DNA of 64,000 bases from NCBI GenBank assembly GCA_034509755.1, contig CM067559.1:43811032-43875031 (forward strand). Reading direction: 5' to 3'. Origin of the DNA: Anisodus tanguticus. Taxonomy: Eukaryota; Streptophyta; Magnoliopsida; Solanales; Solanaceae. Shown one piece after another: positions 45,501 through 58,122 of this stretch (position 1 is the first letter of the stretch; the number at the start of each line of letters is the position of its first letter). A model generated the notes under the pieces. The model saw only the letters and a program-made list of their open reading frames with translations. It was not told the origin of the DNA and searched no databases. The position numbers were made by a program, and so were the translations under genes.

Positions 45501-48500
45501 GCCGGGACCAATGTCTTGGTTAACCTTGTTTTCTCCCAGAAAAGTTGATGATGAACTTCTTTTACCATTACTCGAGCACAAAAATGAGGGTCAAACTGTT
45601 AACATGAATTTTAACGTTAGTTAATAAATCAGCCCACTTGGTTAAGGGATGAAGTTATAGGATGACTCCTCCCAGAAGCTTAGCTATAGGCGAGCGAAGG
45701 GGGTGCCAGCAAGGTAGAGAGAACTGAGAAGGCAATGGCACCTGAATCACCATGTATCTCACTGCTTGAGAATGGGATAGGCATCACCTTAAAAGAGTGA
45801 AATAGAACGTGCTGTAATACTGTATTAAATATCTAAAGTGCAAATACACTTACACAGAGTACTCAATGCCTTGAACTAGATTTTTCCTACCTCTGTGTCT
45901 CTTGACAAGACGAAATGCATGCTTTTGAGCCTCAACTAAATGGTCCTCAAGCTCAAATATGTAGCTCTTCATCTTCTCGTATTCTGGGGTTGATTCTTCA
46001 ACTGGCTTTTCCTTTCCAAGAACGACATCACTCACTTTAGATTGCACATCCTGCCATTACGACTTACTGTTAGTTTTAAGAAAATCCTGCGGACAAGCCA
46101 TTGTAATATGCCCTCACTCAGTGGCGTCGGCTAAATGTGGTTTGAATGAAGTCCACAAATGAGCCTAAAAGTTCAAGAAAAGAAACGCACTCTATGCACA
46201 ACAGGCCCACGTTAAATCATGAACAGTTGCATAACGGTAATTCACATCAAAGGACAGATGTCATCTTTAGTTTCAACTCACTTAAGAGACAGAACAAGAA
46301 TAGGCTAAAGACCACAAGAATAATACATGAGACAACACATAGGTGTTTTATTAACATAGCATATATAGCCTTCTTTTATACCATTAGTTTCCAAAACTAC
46401 CTCTCTTGTAGTTCATTGTAATACAAAGACAATACCCCTAAATCTTACACTAACACAGCCACAAAGAAATAAGAAATTTACCATTAACCTAACAAGAAAT
46501 TTACTGAATAGCTAGCTTAAATTACCAAAGAGAACACAACTTTTTAGCTACCGCTTTGAATTAACAGAATTTCCCTTTTACTTCTTTTTATGTATTTGTA
46601 GAATTGCCAATTTACAATTTCGTTAATGCATCAATAGAGATGTTACCAAAGAAAAAGCATAGGTAGGGGAGTTTGTTTCAATAAGTGTGATCAAAATTTA
46701 ACAAGTGTGGAATTGAAAGTATAATTATACAGAAATCGTATTATTATTATTATATGTAAATGTCCGATACCTTAAAGATTTGGATCAAATCCGCCGGTTT
46801 TTTCTTGAAAATACCAGTCTCCTGGAACCTTGCTCTGTCCATTGTCTGAAGAAAAGGCAACAAAAAACTAACGTAAATCACTTTTGAGAAAGAGACGAAA
46901 CTGAGCAATATTGGAAAAAATATGAGAGCTGATGCCATAAGTGCACGATACATAGTTCAATATCAGTGCACCTAAGGTGCATTTCAAATTTCAAGTACAA
47001 TGCTAATGAATTCTTCCTATAGATTTTGAAATCTAAAGCATTTAATAATTGAAGAGAAGGGAACTTTGAGAAGAGATGTCCTCAAATACCAATCTGAAAG
47101 ATATCAATAAAAATAAGCTCCTCAATCTACTGAAGATCTGTTAAGACTAGTTTATTACTCTAGTAGCTCATTGCACCAATATGCTCACTGAACCCCAAAT
47201 GTGCATCTGGTAGTAACAGGGCATTAATTTCACCAAATTAAAATACTTTTAAGGGTCGTTTGGTTGGTGTAAGTAAGAAGAGTTGATCTCCATATAAAAT
47301 CCAACATTGTTTTTCTTTTGAAAGTGGTAAGTAGTACGTAATTATATTGAAATAAGAAATCTGGCACTTAGTGAAAATCCAACATTATTTTATACAATGT
47401 TTTTTATATAACCGAGAAATTCCTGAAAGCCGACTGGTGCACAGTTCTAAATTCTGTGGTTAATTATGCAATGTTTGGTTGCTGCTTCTGTCTACCTCAT
47501 AAATAATACAAGCAGTTCTACAGGAACCTATGTACTTTTTTATACAGAATGGAGGGTGGAATAAGAATGCGGATATTAATAACACCGCACATGAATTAAA
47601 AACACTGAAATCACGAAACAACCCCTTATAGAAGTAAACAAACTTTTATTTTGGTTAAAAGTAAATACATTTTAAATTATACATTGTTTACTAACTTGTA
47701 GAATATCCTACCAATCCTCCACAAGAAATAATTCCTGATTTACTAATCTTTGCATTACTAATCCCGGCATAACTTGTCTCTAAACTGAACGACCCCTAAA
47801 TTCTTCAAAGATAGTGCTCAATAGTTGATAGAAATAAAGAGTTGGGGTCAATTACACTAGTTGTTCCCTAAGAAGATCACAAAATCAGTACAACATAAAG
47901 ATGAGAGACGTTCATGATATGGCTCAGTAACAATCAGAAACATCATCACAATTCACAGACACTGGATAAACTAGGCCCTTATACCTCCACAAAAAGTTAA
48001 GATAATATATGAACTCCACTAAATGGTCCAACCAAGCATATTAACATTCATTACCTGCTCATCAGCCTGCAAGAAGGTTCTCAAATCGTCACTTTGCCGA
48101 AGTTCATGATGTGAAGCTATTCTGTTTACAAACACATCCAGAGCTTGGCGCCTCATTTCAATAAATTCTGCACTAAATCTGAACTTTTCTGCAAGAAGGT
48201 AGATAATAATAATCTCAAAATGCTTTCTGAAAAAGAAGATTATTTTATTGGTGCCAAAGCAGGTGGCTTCCCTTGATAGATTCCAATACTTGATCTTTAT
48301 AACCAATACTTCTTCAAAGAAAATGGGATTGATGCCCCAAATACAGACATTCTTACACATGTTTGACACAGTTAGATGTGTCAATGTATAACAACTTCCA
48401 CCTACATGACTCCCAATTCTTGTCCCTCTCACTTCCAATAAAAAAAAGGACAGCCCGGTGCACTAAGCTCCCGCTATGCGCGGGGTCCGGGGAAGGGCCA

Positions 48501-51500
48501 GATCACAAGGATCTATTGTACGCAGTCTTACCTTGCATTTCTGCAAGAGGCTGTTTCCACGGCTTGAACCCGTGACCTCCTGGTCACATGTCAGCAACTT
48601 TACCAGTTACTCCAAGGTTCCCCTTCAATAAGCAACAATAAATTAATATATTTCCAGATTGAACATATAGGACACCTTCTGGTTTTAGCATCGCTTAGAG
48701 ATAGAGAAAAGTCAAAGAGATAACCAGTACATGAGGAAAAAGTGTAGCCAGTACCTACTGTGCTCTTCTCTGGAAGTGGAGGAATAAAAATGCCCTTGTA
48801 TCTCTCAAAAAGACGATCGTGTAACCATACAAAATCACTATAACGTCGAATCACAATCTTTTCGTGCCCTTGGTACTCTGGCAAATTTGTCTGTCTTAAA
48901 AAAAAAATTGGTGAATGAGAACTAGAGGAGAATCAAGATAAGTATAATCTATACTCTGCTGATAAAAAGCATATGAATCCCTGTTCCAGGAACAGGAAGA
49001 AGAGAAAACAACAAGCAGAAGAAGCAGAATATTTTTGAATCTTAAGTCCAGCAAAATACATAAGTTGGGTCTTTGCAGGGATAGGGATGCGTAAGCTCTG
49101 GAGCCAAGAAGAGTCTTTGAACATTAAGTTGGGTCTCAAAACATTATTAAGTTGTTGTTTCAACCTATTAGAAAAATGGACGTTTCACCTAACTCAACCT
49201 CAAAGCTATAAGTAAGGATTGTCCAAGACTACAACTTTTACCCTCAAGCAATCTTGGACTCTAACATAACCTATGAGGTTCACATTTCAGGCCTCAATGT
49301 TCCAAACTAAAACCACCCCAACTAAATTTCAAAGAGCTTTTCTTTACAACATGACCTAAACACCAACATTTTAAATACGTTTGTGTGTATAAAACATACT
49401 TTTAAAAGGAAAAGATCTTTAGAATTGAGCGAGAGTAACGAAAGTACAAATACCCTAGATGGTAAAAGTATCTATAAGGGACCTTTTCCTTGGAACATTA
49501 AAGAAGGGTTCAGCGCAAAAAGAGCAAGTGACTTTAAATTTTTCATCTATACAAACTCCGATATGATTGTTGCGGGCATAAAGTGAAAAATTAGAAGTGT
49601 AGCTCAAAATTTTTTTTTTGATAAGGAAAAAAATTGATCATTAGAAGTGCAGCTCAAAATTTAAATAAGCAGTTCACACTATTCAATATAGTTTTACAGT
49701 AGAGGTCCTGCTCCTAACTCTGCATGAGTGAGCTTGCTTACATTGCCGGTCCCAACACAAATGGGGGGGGGGGGGGGGGGGGATTGTGGTAGATTAATTA
49801 CTAGCACACCAACTAGTCAACCTACGATGTGTTCTCACAATAAAAATAAGTTGATCATTGAACTGATATGAGCTTATATTGCGGAAACCAGGACTGTAAG
49901 GATTTATATATTGATGTAGTTGTTGTACTAGAATTTAGGGCAGAGGCCTTGATTTCGAGTCTCATCACCTTTATCAAAATTAAGAATTCAACATGTTTGA
50001 GCCAATAAAGTAAAAGTGCATTTTCTATAGGTTCTTTTATACCCGTCAAAGATAACTCAAAGGTTTCAAATTTAGCCACCAGATAGTACTCATCGGGGAT
50101 GCCCAGTTGCATAGACACAAAGATATAAAATTGTCAGAATATGTTGAACGATGTACTCTATTGTATCAATGAAATTTCAGAAACCAATCAAAAGAATAAA
50201 AGGAGAACTTCTTTGCAGTTAGAAGTTATAAGACAACCGTAGCTTTTAGGACATTCACGGAAATCATGGCAAGGTCAAACTATGAAATGAGCAGAATCAA
50301 GATATGAACAAGAGATAACTAAGGCCTAGGCCTGTCTATCGTATCAAATCAAGACATTTCTGTATTCTACAACAACATACCCAGTGTAATCCCACAAGTG
50401 GGGTCTGGAGAGGGTATGATGTACGCATAACTTACCCCTACCTTTGTCGGGTAGAGAGGTTGTTTCCGACATTTTTGTATTCTAAGTAATGCAAATTATG
50501 TAATGTTTCATCTTTCCCAATATGCATCCAACGGGAAGTCCTTTAATTTTTTTTTGAATAGGAAAAAAAGTGGATCTGCAGGGTCCCAAATGAATTGGCT
50601 TATTCGAAAAAGGCCTTACCCTGATTCCATATGTTAAGCATAGGGCACACTCACATCTGGTCAGACTATTGCTCTTAATCTTGTCATATGTTATTAAATT
50701 TGATCTTAGATTGGATTGAACTTAATGCCATTAGCTATTCTAAAGTACAGGACAATCCAGCTCAAGATCCAAAAAGGGGTTTTTACAAAATATGATTGTG
50801 ATGGAACCCTAAATCAACCAGCCCCGGAATATTACTACTACTACTTATACAATTACACACGCATATGGAACAATTAGTAGGGAAAACAAGTTCAACAAGT
50901 AGCATCGCACATCAATTATCTTCTCCCCATCCTCCAACACACCCCACCTCCATAGTCCCCATCCCCACCACCCCCACCTCTATAGTGTTTGCCTAGATTG
51001 TATAAAATGTGTTTGGGATATTATTTCCTGCTTACTTGCCAAACACCAGAAAATAAGTAAAATATAGCCTCTTCAGATGTTATTGTATTTTATCTTCAAT
51101 TAGATTGAACTTATTCCATTAGCTACTCTCAAGTAGAGGACAACCTAGCTCGAGATCCAAAAGGGGGTTTCTTATATATTATTAATTTGCTGGTAGCCCT
51201 AATCCAGCAGCTCAGGCATAATACTACTCCTTACACAATCACAGATGCAAATCACTAGTGTTTTTGTCCCTGCTTGAATTTGAACCATACACCTTAACCC
51301 ACTTCATTCACCACTAGGTCACACCCTTGGGTGTCGAATATTTATCTTCTTTCATTTGTTTACTCTGATTCTATATGTTAAGCATAGAGCAACTCACATT
51401 TGGTCAGAATATCAACTCTTAGTCTTATCAAATGTCATTAAATTCGATCTTAGATTGGATCCAACTTAATGTCATTAACTATTCTAAAGTACAGGACAAT

Positions 51501-52081
51501 CCAGCTCAAGATCCAAAAAGGAGTGTTTAACAAAATATGATTATGATAGAACCCTAAATCAACCAGCTCCGGAATAATACTACCTACTTATACAATTATG
51601 CATGCAAATTAACGATAAGTACGAAATTAGTTGTCACATTTCCCTTTTGCACGTCCCTTAAGAAATCATAAATAAAAGGTGTATTTTTACTACCTTAGCC
51701 TTATATCCGTTCAATAAATTGCTCTATAATCAGTATTGGTTGGATCGAACTTAATGCCATTAGCTACTCTCAAGTACAGGACAACCCAACTCGAGATCCA
51801 AAAGGGGCTTTTCCAAAATACGATTCTAATGATAACCCAACCCTAATCCAGCAACTCTAGTATAATAGTACTAAATGGATAGCAAAAATGAAACATAAGC
51901 AGTGAATGGAAAGAGAAGGCAAGGAATAAATGACCTTAGTGATGACTTTGTAAGAGATATAAGCTTGAACTCCACTACCCATTTTAGCTGGATCCGTAAC
52001 TGATACTGATAAAAACGGAGCTTGTGAAGATGGAGATCTAGGGCTCTGTAACGAACCCGATCCACTTCGTTGCTGTGACAT
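42505..52081 (-). CDS. Sorting nexin 1 (PX-BAR), ten exons
   Basis: Endosomal retromer-associated protein that binds phosphoinositides and shapes tubules for recycling of vacuolar sorting receptors and auxin carriers. Exons (minus): 52081-51935, 48890-48755, 48188-48055, 46845-46771, 46050-45891, 45061-44928, 44848-44780, 43981-43902, 42860-42800 and 42711-42505; all joints are GT-AG and in phase, giving 400 residues, the usual length. The PX domain occupies about residues 22-145 with RRYSDF at 64-69 and PPLPEK at 86-91; the BAR-like coiled-coil region covers about 170-400 and ends [20 protein letters not shown]. The start was chosen because the joined protein begins [17 protein letters not shown] like plant SNX1. 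Intron 1 is 3 kb and holds tandem repeats, a LINE tail and a G20 tract. Intact. Confidence 0.95.
44686..44701. repeat. G16 homopolymer after a (TG)n microsatellite
   Basis: A TG dinucleotide run runs directly into 16 G bases, inside SNX1 intron 7. The length in an assembly is uncertain. Confidence 0.8.
45343..45360. repeat. C18 homopolymer
   Basis: Eighteen C bases inside SNX1 intron 5 (45062-45890). Third example is at 49763. Confidence 0.85.
45452..45530 (+). repeat. tRNA-like SINE fragment in SNX1 intron 5
   Basis: AAAGTTGATGATGAACCGAAGG is followed by GTCATGAGTTCGAGCCCCGC, a box B-like sequence. No box A was recognised, so it is not a tRNA gene. Confidence 0.4.
47253..47796. mobile_element. 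Tourist-like MITE in SNX1 intron 3
   Basis: Ends GGGTCGTTTGGTTGG (47253) and AACGACCCC (to 47796) with TAA duplications at 47250-47252 and 47797-47799, the PIF/Harbinger Tourist pattern. Non-coding. Confidence 0.75.
48442..48616 (-). mobile_element. tRNA-derived SINE in SNX1 intron 2
   Basis: Minus strand: GAGTAACTGGTAAAGTTGC (box A), GGTCACGGGTTCAAGCCGTG (box B), AACAGCCTCTTGCAGAAATG, GATCTGGCCCTTCCCCGGAC, GCGGGAGCTTAGTGCACCGG and a T-run. The best-preserved of the three copies; the flanks CTTCCAATAA and CTTCAATAA suggest a target duplication. Confidence 0.8.
49763..49782. repeat. G20 homopolymer
   Basis: Twenty G bases in SNX1 intron 1; together with the tracts at 44686 and 45343 it is notable for AT-rich DNA. 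Confidence 0.85.
50370..50468 (-). mobile_element. RTE-LINE/SINE-type tail insertion in SNX1 intron 1
   Basis: A 99-base copy of the tail (GGAAACAACCTCTCTACCC to GTGGGATTACACTGGGTATG and TTGTTGT) flanked by a 16-bp duplication ACATTTYTGTATTCTA (50354-50369 and 50469-50484, one mismatch). The duplication proves insertion by target-primed reverse transcription of just this tail. Confidence 0.88.
50600..51880. repeat. Tandem repeats in SNX1 intron 1
   Basis: Four copies of a block with TTAATGCCATTAGCTA, AAGTACAGGACAA and CAGCTCAAGATCCAAAAAGG are found at about 50728, 51097, 51440 and 51730. The first and third share a longer unit (from 50618 and 51358, TATGTTAAGCATAG), which suggests duplication of a 740-base unit containing two blocks. 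A copy of the 4.9-kb MITE-type filler lies at 50880-51070. Confidence 0.7.
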
Positions 52082-52301
52082 TTTTACAACATTCAAAATC
52101 CTACTTCGAATTTCAATAAATTGAGTGCAAAAATCATAAAGTGAGATCAATTAATGATAATAATGGCGGAAAAAAAACAATTACCGTGGTGTTCATGGCT
52201 GTTCGGTGGTAGTTAGATCGGTGGGTAGGTTTGTGCAAATCGTGACTCTGGCTTTAATGAAGGAGTCGTGTCGTGCACATGTGAAACATATGAAATATTA
52301 A

Positions 52302-52795
52302 GGGGTCGTTTGGTTGTTGGCTACAACAACAACAATAATATATCCGACGTAATTCTACAAAGTCTAGAAAGAATAGGTTGTAGGCATAGAAGTTATTTGC
52401 GTGAGACACTCATGAAAGAAGAAAAAGAATCAATAGCAATAATTAAAAATACTATAAGATAATAAGGTAACCGATGCTAAAAAAATAACACATAATAATA
52501 GGAGATAATAAAATAATCAATATTAAAGAAACAACAAATAATAATAAAAATCTAAGAATTAAGGTGTTATTTATTATATCTTCAAAAAGTTTAGATGGAT
52601 AATAAGACCCCGAAAAAGAAAGGTAGAACTTTGGATATAGTTCTGTAGTATTAGTATCTTATCTCATTTGTTGATATATGACAGAAAATAAATAACTCAT
52701 GTTATTCTGTCCAACTCATGAATTGCTTAATTGTGTATAACTAAACTCTATATCACTAATACTTACATAACTTCAGTCAACAACCAAACAATCCC
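52302..52795. mobile_element. Tourist-like MITE upstream of SNX1
   Basis: Ends GGGGTCGTTTGGTTGTTGG and CAACAACCAAACAATCCC with TAA duplications at 52299-52301 and 52796-52798. It lies about 220 bases upstream of the SNX1 start codon, in its promoter region. Confidence 0.82.
52322..52410 (-). repeat. Old LINE/SINE tail nested in the MITE
   Basis: ACAACAACAACAATAATATATCC, TAATTCTACAAAGTCTAG and GAGACACTCATG follow the order of the LINE tail on the minus strand, heavily mutated. Confidence 0.5.
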
Positions 52796-52798
52796 TAA

Positions 52799-54465
52799 TT
52801 ATATATTAAAATAATTTTATAGACGTTGTTCTAGGTGTGGCTTATTAACGACTAATCCTTTTTGCTCTAACTGAGCAGATTGTCACACCTTATTTTAATA
52901 TCTCATTATTTATAGATCTTTTATTTTATAATTACAATAAATATGAGTCTAGCAAGTGTAATAATAGGAAGGAAGCGAGGTACTGAATTTAGCTTCAATA
53001 TGATAATCAGTGAATCTTTATTATCAAATGAAATTGAAAAAAGTTAAACATTAGTAGCATCATTAACTAAAGAAATATGATTTTTCAACTGACTGCTGTT
53101 CAAGCGAGATCTCAAAGTATTAAACTTTTTGCTAGTGTTGAGATGTAGGTCGAAGAAAAAGTTCCAGAAAAATTATAATATTAAGCTTTCCTTCCTTATT
53201 TTGATTCTTTTAAAATTATTATTTTAAATTATTTATTAATACAAAATAATTGTAATATAATCATTTTGTCCCTTTTTCTAAAACATATATTTCTTAACAT
53301 GTTTTAGAGTGTTACTTTATACAATATTCATCACCGGCTTGCTTATTTGTTCATGTTAATAGTTCAATCACTAAGCAATTTTAGCATAGATAATTATATA
53401 AAGTGATCTATTTCTATTTATTTAAATTTTGATGGATATAATCACTTGATATATGTATTGATGGGAGAAAACATGTACTCTATGGTGATTTTAAATGAAT
53501 CAGCAATTAAATAATTAAGTAATTCATGAATGAGTTATGCAATTAAAATAAATAATTCACGTAATGCTGCATAACTCATACATTTTTTAACAGAGGTAAA
53601 GATAACAGGTATTTTTTTTTAATTTAATCATTTTTTGTTAGATATGGTTATATAATCCATGTGTTGGTGGGTAATTAGGTTTCTGGATTTGAAGTTTATA
53701 GGTTCGATATTTTAGTTTTTCTAAGTTACCGAGTTTTTACAACAAGAATGTTGGGATCGAAAAAATTAGGGAGTCGCGAAAGTTAATAATTGCAAACTTT
53801 GAACAACGATAAATCAGACGACACAAAAACTATACTAAAAAGAAGCATAATATTAATATGATTTGGTCAAATAACGTACATATTGAAAAAACTAATATAA
53901 AAAGTATAAAACTTATTGAGAGAAAAATCTCCCCCTAAACAGAACTCTCTAAACGACTATATTGTGGATGTTATTGTGTTATATCTGAGAATAAAAGTAG
54001 CCCAAAAATTTTCCTACAAGAAAAAGATAAATATGGTAGAGTCATTTTCTACAAAGAAACCCTCTTACACCAAGAAATCCTTTTGAAGTATAACACAATT
54101 ATAGTAAAATTTAAATAAAGTAGAAAATTTAGAGCAAACACTAATATTATAAGACAAACAAAATCGCATGATGTTTATAGCACATCAATTACTATGCACA
54201 TGTTTTTTATACATAATTTTTTTTAAAATTTGTGCATAATTAAATTAAAATATTTAAATTGAAATAGAAAAAACAATATATGTTGTGATTTTGAATTTAA
54301 TTATTCAAATTAAATAGCGCTACTTACCTCATCTTCACTAAGCATCAACCGTTGATTCGTCAGTAGGTCCCGCTGGAGTGATCTCAACCGTATAAATGAA
54401 AGGTGATTTTAAGCCCTTGTGGTTTATGTATTTTCATACGCAAAACGGAAGTGGAGTGACGCTCG
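52799..54465. other. Intergenic region between SNX1 and the S40 gene
   Basis: AT-rich, with many A/T runs and no recognisable gene or bounded element. The last 100 bases are the upstream region of the S40-type gene. Confidence 0.4.
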
Positions 54466-55396
54466 ATGGACCAAAACGGCGTCGTAAGCTTTCGCCACCG
54501 TCGATCGCCGTCCTCCGATCGATTTCTTGGCGTATTCTCTCCATCGCAAAGTGATAGTGTTATCGCCGGTGCAGAATTATCTGGCGCTGGCGATGAGCTA
54601 AACGAAGATGAAGTTTTCTGGACCGGAGACTTCACTGAACCTCCGCACCGCTCTACTTCCCCTTCTTCAAACAGTCGCCGGCAAACCTTCCGTCAGCCGG
54701 ATAAATTCGGTATTCTAGCTGCATTGCCTGAGGATCACCGGAAACTTAACCGTCCCGTTGTTTACCGCAAACCTTCCATAACTTCCTCACCTTCAGGTTC
54801 TGATTGATGGAAAATATTTTATTTATAAACTCGTAAACTCTGCTCTCTACAATCTCCCTAACATATAGCTAGCACTAACGTTATTTATAATAGTATGAAA
54901 CTTATTTCGGCTATAAACTGGAAAACCTATTAGCGATATATAAATTTGATTATAAATCCTAACTAGATTGAATTGAAATATCAATTACTAATCAATTTTG
55001 ATTTCCGACAACTTTGATTTATTTTTTCAAACAGGTGCAAAACTGTTTTCGTCTTCACCTTCACCAGAAATGCCTTTTTCGCGAGCGTTTTCTACAATTC
55101 CTAAGCCTCCATTGGGTAGAGAACATAGCTATAATCGTAACTATTCACAGACTATGCCGGCGAGGAAGTTCCAACACTCGGCGCCAGTGAACGTGCCGAA
55201 GAAAAAGGCGCCGAGAAGCGACGAGCTTGCTGAGGATGATGAGTCTGAGATGCTTCCGCCGCATGAGATCGTAGCTAGAGGAGGATCACCTAAAACCACG
55301 TTTTCAGTGCTCGAAGGCGTGGGAAGAACACTCAAAGGAAGAGATCTTCGTCGTGTTCGCAATGCTGTTTTCCGCCAAACAGGTTTTCTAGATTGA
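54466..55396 (+). CDS. S40-type senescence regulator family protein (DUF584), two exons
   Basis: Small nuclear protein family linked to leaf senescence and stress responses; molecular action unknown. Exons 54466-54796 and 55035-55396 join as CCT TCA G-GT GCA AAA, giving 230 residues. Family features: the N-terminal SFRHRRSPSSDRFLGVFSP, FGILAALPEDHRK near residues 80-95, PPHEIVAR at 185-192 and the conserved C-terminus GRDLRRVRNAVFRQTGFLD at 212-230. The product is rich in Ser/Pro, probably disordered. The intron begins GTTCTG, a weak donor, and without splicing the frame ends shortly after it, so the join is inferred from the restored family C-terminus. Many S40 genes have no intron. Confidence 0.85.
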
Positions 55397-58122
55397 TACA
55401 TCTGAAAGAGTTAATACATATTGCTTAAAATATCTGGACTAAAGTGAATTTTTATAGCCAACTTTCAGTCATGGAATCCATATCTTAGGGTACTTATTAT
55501 ACAATGGAGATAGTGTTATGTGTTTTTTCATCTATTTCTTCAGTTTATGGGGGTTTCCTGTATTAATGGGAATTGAAATTTTTGGTGTACATTTTGGGCA
55601 ATGGAGATAAAGAGAATTTAAATGGAAGATAATTTTTGTTAGATTTTTATATGATTGTGATTTTGAGTACTTCATTACCCCTGAATTATGACGAAATATA
55701 TCTTTTTATAGTTTTATTGGAGGCTTCTGTTTACTGTCTTATGTTGTGCTGTAATTTGGTATACAAATAGCTTTATGCTATGTAGATTCTCCTGTACTTG
55801 TTAACTGTAGTAAAATTAAGATGTCATTACCATTAGGTGGATGATTTATGATTTTGTTCTTGTTTCATGATTAGGCGGGTGGTAAAACATCAATTGGCCG
55901 AAGTGATATATAATTTTGTCATAATACCCATGGGTTCACTTCAATTGTGCTGCCTTCTTTGAATTGTATATAATTAAAGGATTGAGAACTTGGAGTTGAT
56001 TGAATGGTGGAAATGAATGGAATAGTCCATGTGGATGAAATTATGGTATGGGTAACTTGGAATTTTTTTGATAATGGATGAGTTGGGTTATCCATGGTTT
56101 AGGTAACTGAAAAGAATGCAAACGGTTGGATTGCGAGCTTCACATTCGGGGTATTTTTTCTGGTTGTTCTTTGTATACTAGTTTGCTATGCCCGTTGCAA
56201 GGATCGAAGGACTTATTTGTGTGGTCACATATAGTCTCCAGCCATTCATGTAAGGATTTGCATCAAAGAATTGACGTGATGATCATGTTCTTTAGACTGC
56301 ACTATGTTTTGGTTGTTCATCTTTCAGATTCACCTTAGTTAATCGCGTCTAGTCGTGAGGCTATTTCAGGCATTTGTCTTCCTAGTTGAAGTGTCTTTAT
56401 CTCCATCAATCACATTGTCCATTGCGTAGTTCACATTACAAATTATTTAATTTGATCAATTGATCATATATTTACATTCTCATGGTATGCATAATTAGTC
56501 ACTTTTCGAGCTGACTGAGTGATTACTACAGTGAAGATTCCGTGGCTCCTTCCTAGAACGACTATAATTGACGATGGTTTCAACAACATATTTCTTGTCT
56601 TGAAGTTTCCCTGTCTTATCAATCATATCGTTCTTTACTTTGTTAACATTTGACGCATTTCAACTGCTACACTAATTAACTGGTAGACTTTAAACCACCA
56701 GATGACCTCTGTGCTTGCTGTCTTAAGTTATAACTTGCAACCCATCTTTAACTAAAGAGTAATTCCTGGGTTTTAATCCTTAAAAGAGTTATCTTCAATG
56801 ATGGATCTAGTGCTTATCTGTTGATGCTAGCTAAAGTTCTCTATTTTCAGTCCCAACATTCAAAAGAAGTGTTAAGGTGTGTGGGATACCATAAGAACCT
56901 AGTGCCTTATTGCGGTTGGAGACTTCATGTTTCGATATTGTCCATTGATTGTTGTTTTTCTTGATATTGGAAATTTTAATTTGGACAACTACTACAAATC
57001 TATATAATCTGTTCAAATATGAGGGGAATCCTGCTAGATCTGTGAAATCTTTTGTGCTGAATGGAGCCTTGTTGCATCAATAGGTTCTTCATTTTACCCG
57101 TGTCTTTATTTGTTCTTTTCATTTCATGAGGTAATTGGATGAAAGTGACCTAGTGTAGCCTAAAATGTGATACCTTTACCTTTTTTTAAAAAAAAAAACC
57201 TAGAATGCGAAGTTACTGTGGCAACAATGTATTGGTTTTTATGTAAGTTGGCCTTCTGATTGTTGTGATCATTCAGTAAATTTATGGGATATATCCATGT
57301 GGTATTCGTGAAGATGATGCGCTGCTCCTATAGTTTATTCGCAATGATAAAACAAGAAAAACTAATATATCTGATCACTGATCAGGCCGTATGAGTATCT
57401 TTGGTGAGGCCAAGGGAGAGGAGATTTCAATGAGTCGTGTTTTTTTTTGCTTTGCAAAAATGGTACGCTAAACTCGCTTCTGTTTTCAGTTATTCAAGGA
57501 ATGATGTTTTAAGCATCTCTATATGTCATGTGGATGATGTAAGAAGGTTGGATATTTTTCTTTCAGTCTTAATACTTGGTCAAATAGTTAAGATACGTTC
57601 AACTAAAAGTTGATTGATTGAATACTTTCTCATCTAGAAAAGAACACATGTAGCAGTGATCATTATCAGCCTTCATCTGAAAAAGAACACATAAATTACT
57701 TTATTTTGAAATTAAGCTATATCATTCCCATCGATTTAAAATGCATAATCTTATACGTAGATAATTTAAAGATAGGTTCTATAGGAACCAATATATCAAA
57801 TGCCAAGGGAAAAGAGCTATCCCTTTCGCTCTCTCCTCTTTTTTCCCCCCAAGTTTATTTATCAGAACCTTTAGTTTATTTTAGCTGCATCCATGCTCCA
57901 GGCATCTAGATTCTAGAGTCTCAATTGTGATAGTCTCTGTGCCATTATTGAAAGTAAATAAATGTGTTTCGTCATGAATTGCTAACTTTGGATAAACCCT
58001 TGATGTTATGCATATTTTGCCAACTTTCTATTACTGAGTTATCAATCTGCATACATATAAATAATGATAGATTAACAAAAAGATTTCAAAAGAGAGGATA
58101 TAGTAGAACCCCATTTACTTAC
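55397..58122. other. Intergenic region, one possible small exon
   Basis: Mostly AT-rich with nothing recognised. At 56105-56236 an open stretch after a TTTAG acceptor-like sequence reads VTEKNANGWIASF and then about 20 hydrophobic residues ending in CYARCKDRR, the look of a single membrane segment. No start codon or partner exon was found, so it is only noted. Confidence 0.3.

Noticed and set aside
56126..56338. A 70-codon open frame at 56.1 kb
   Set aside because: It overlaps the possible membrane-segment exon in a different frame; composition is unremarkable and no family is recognised.
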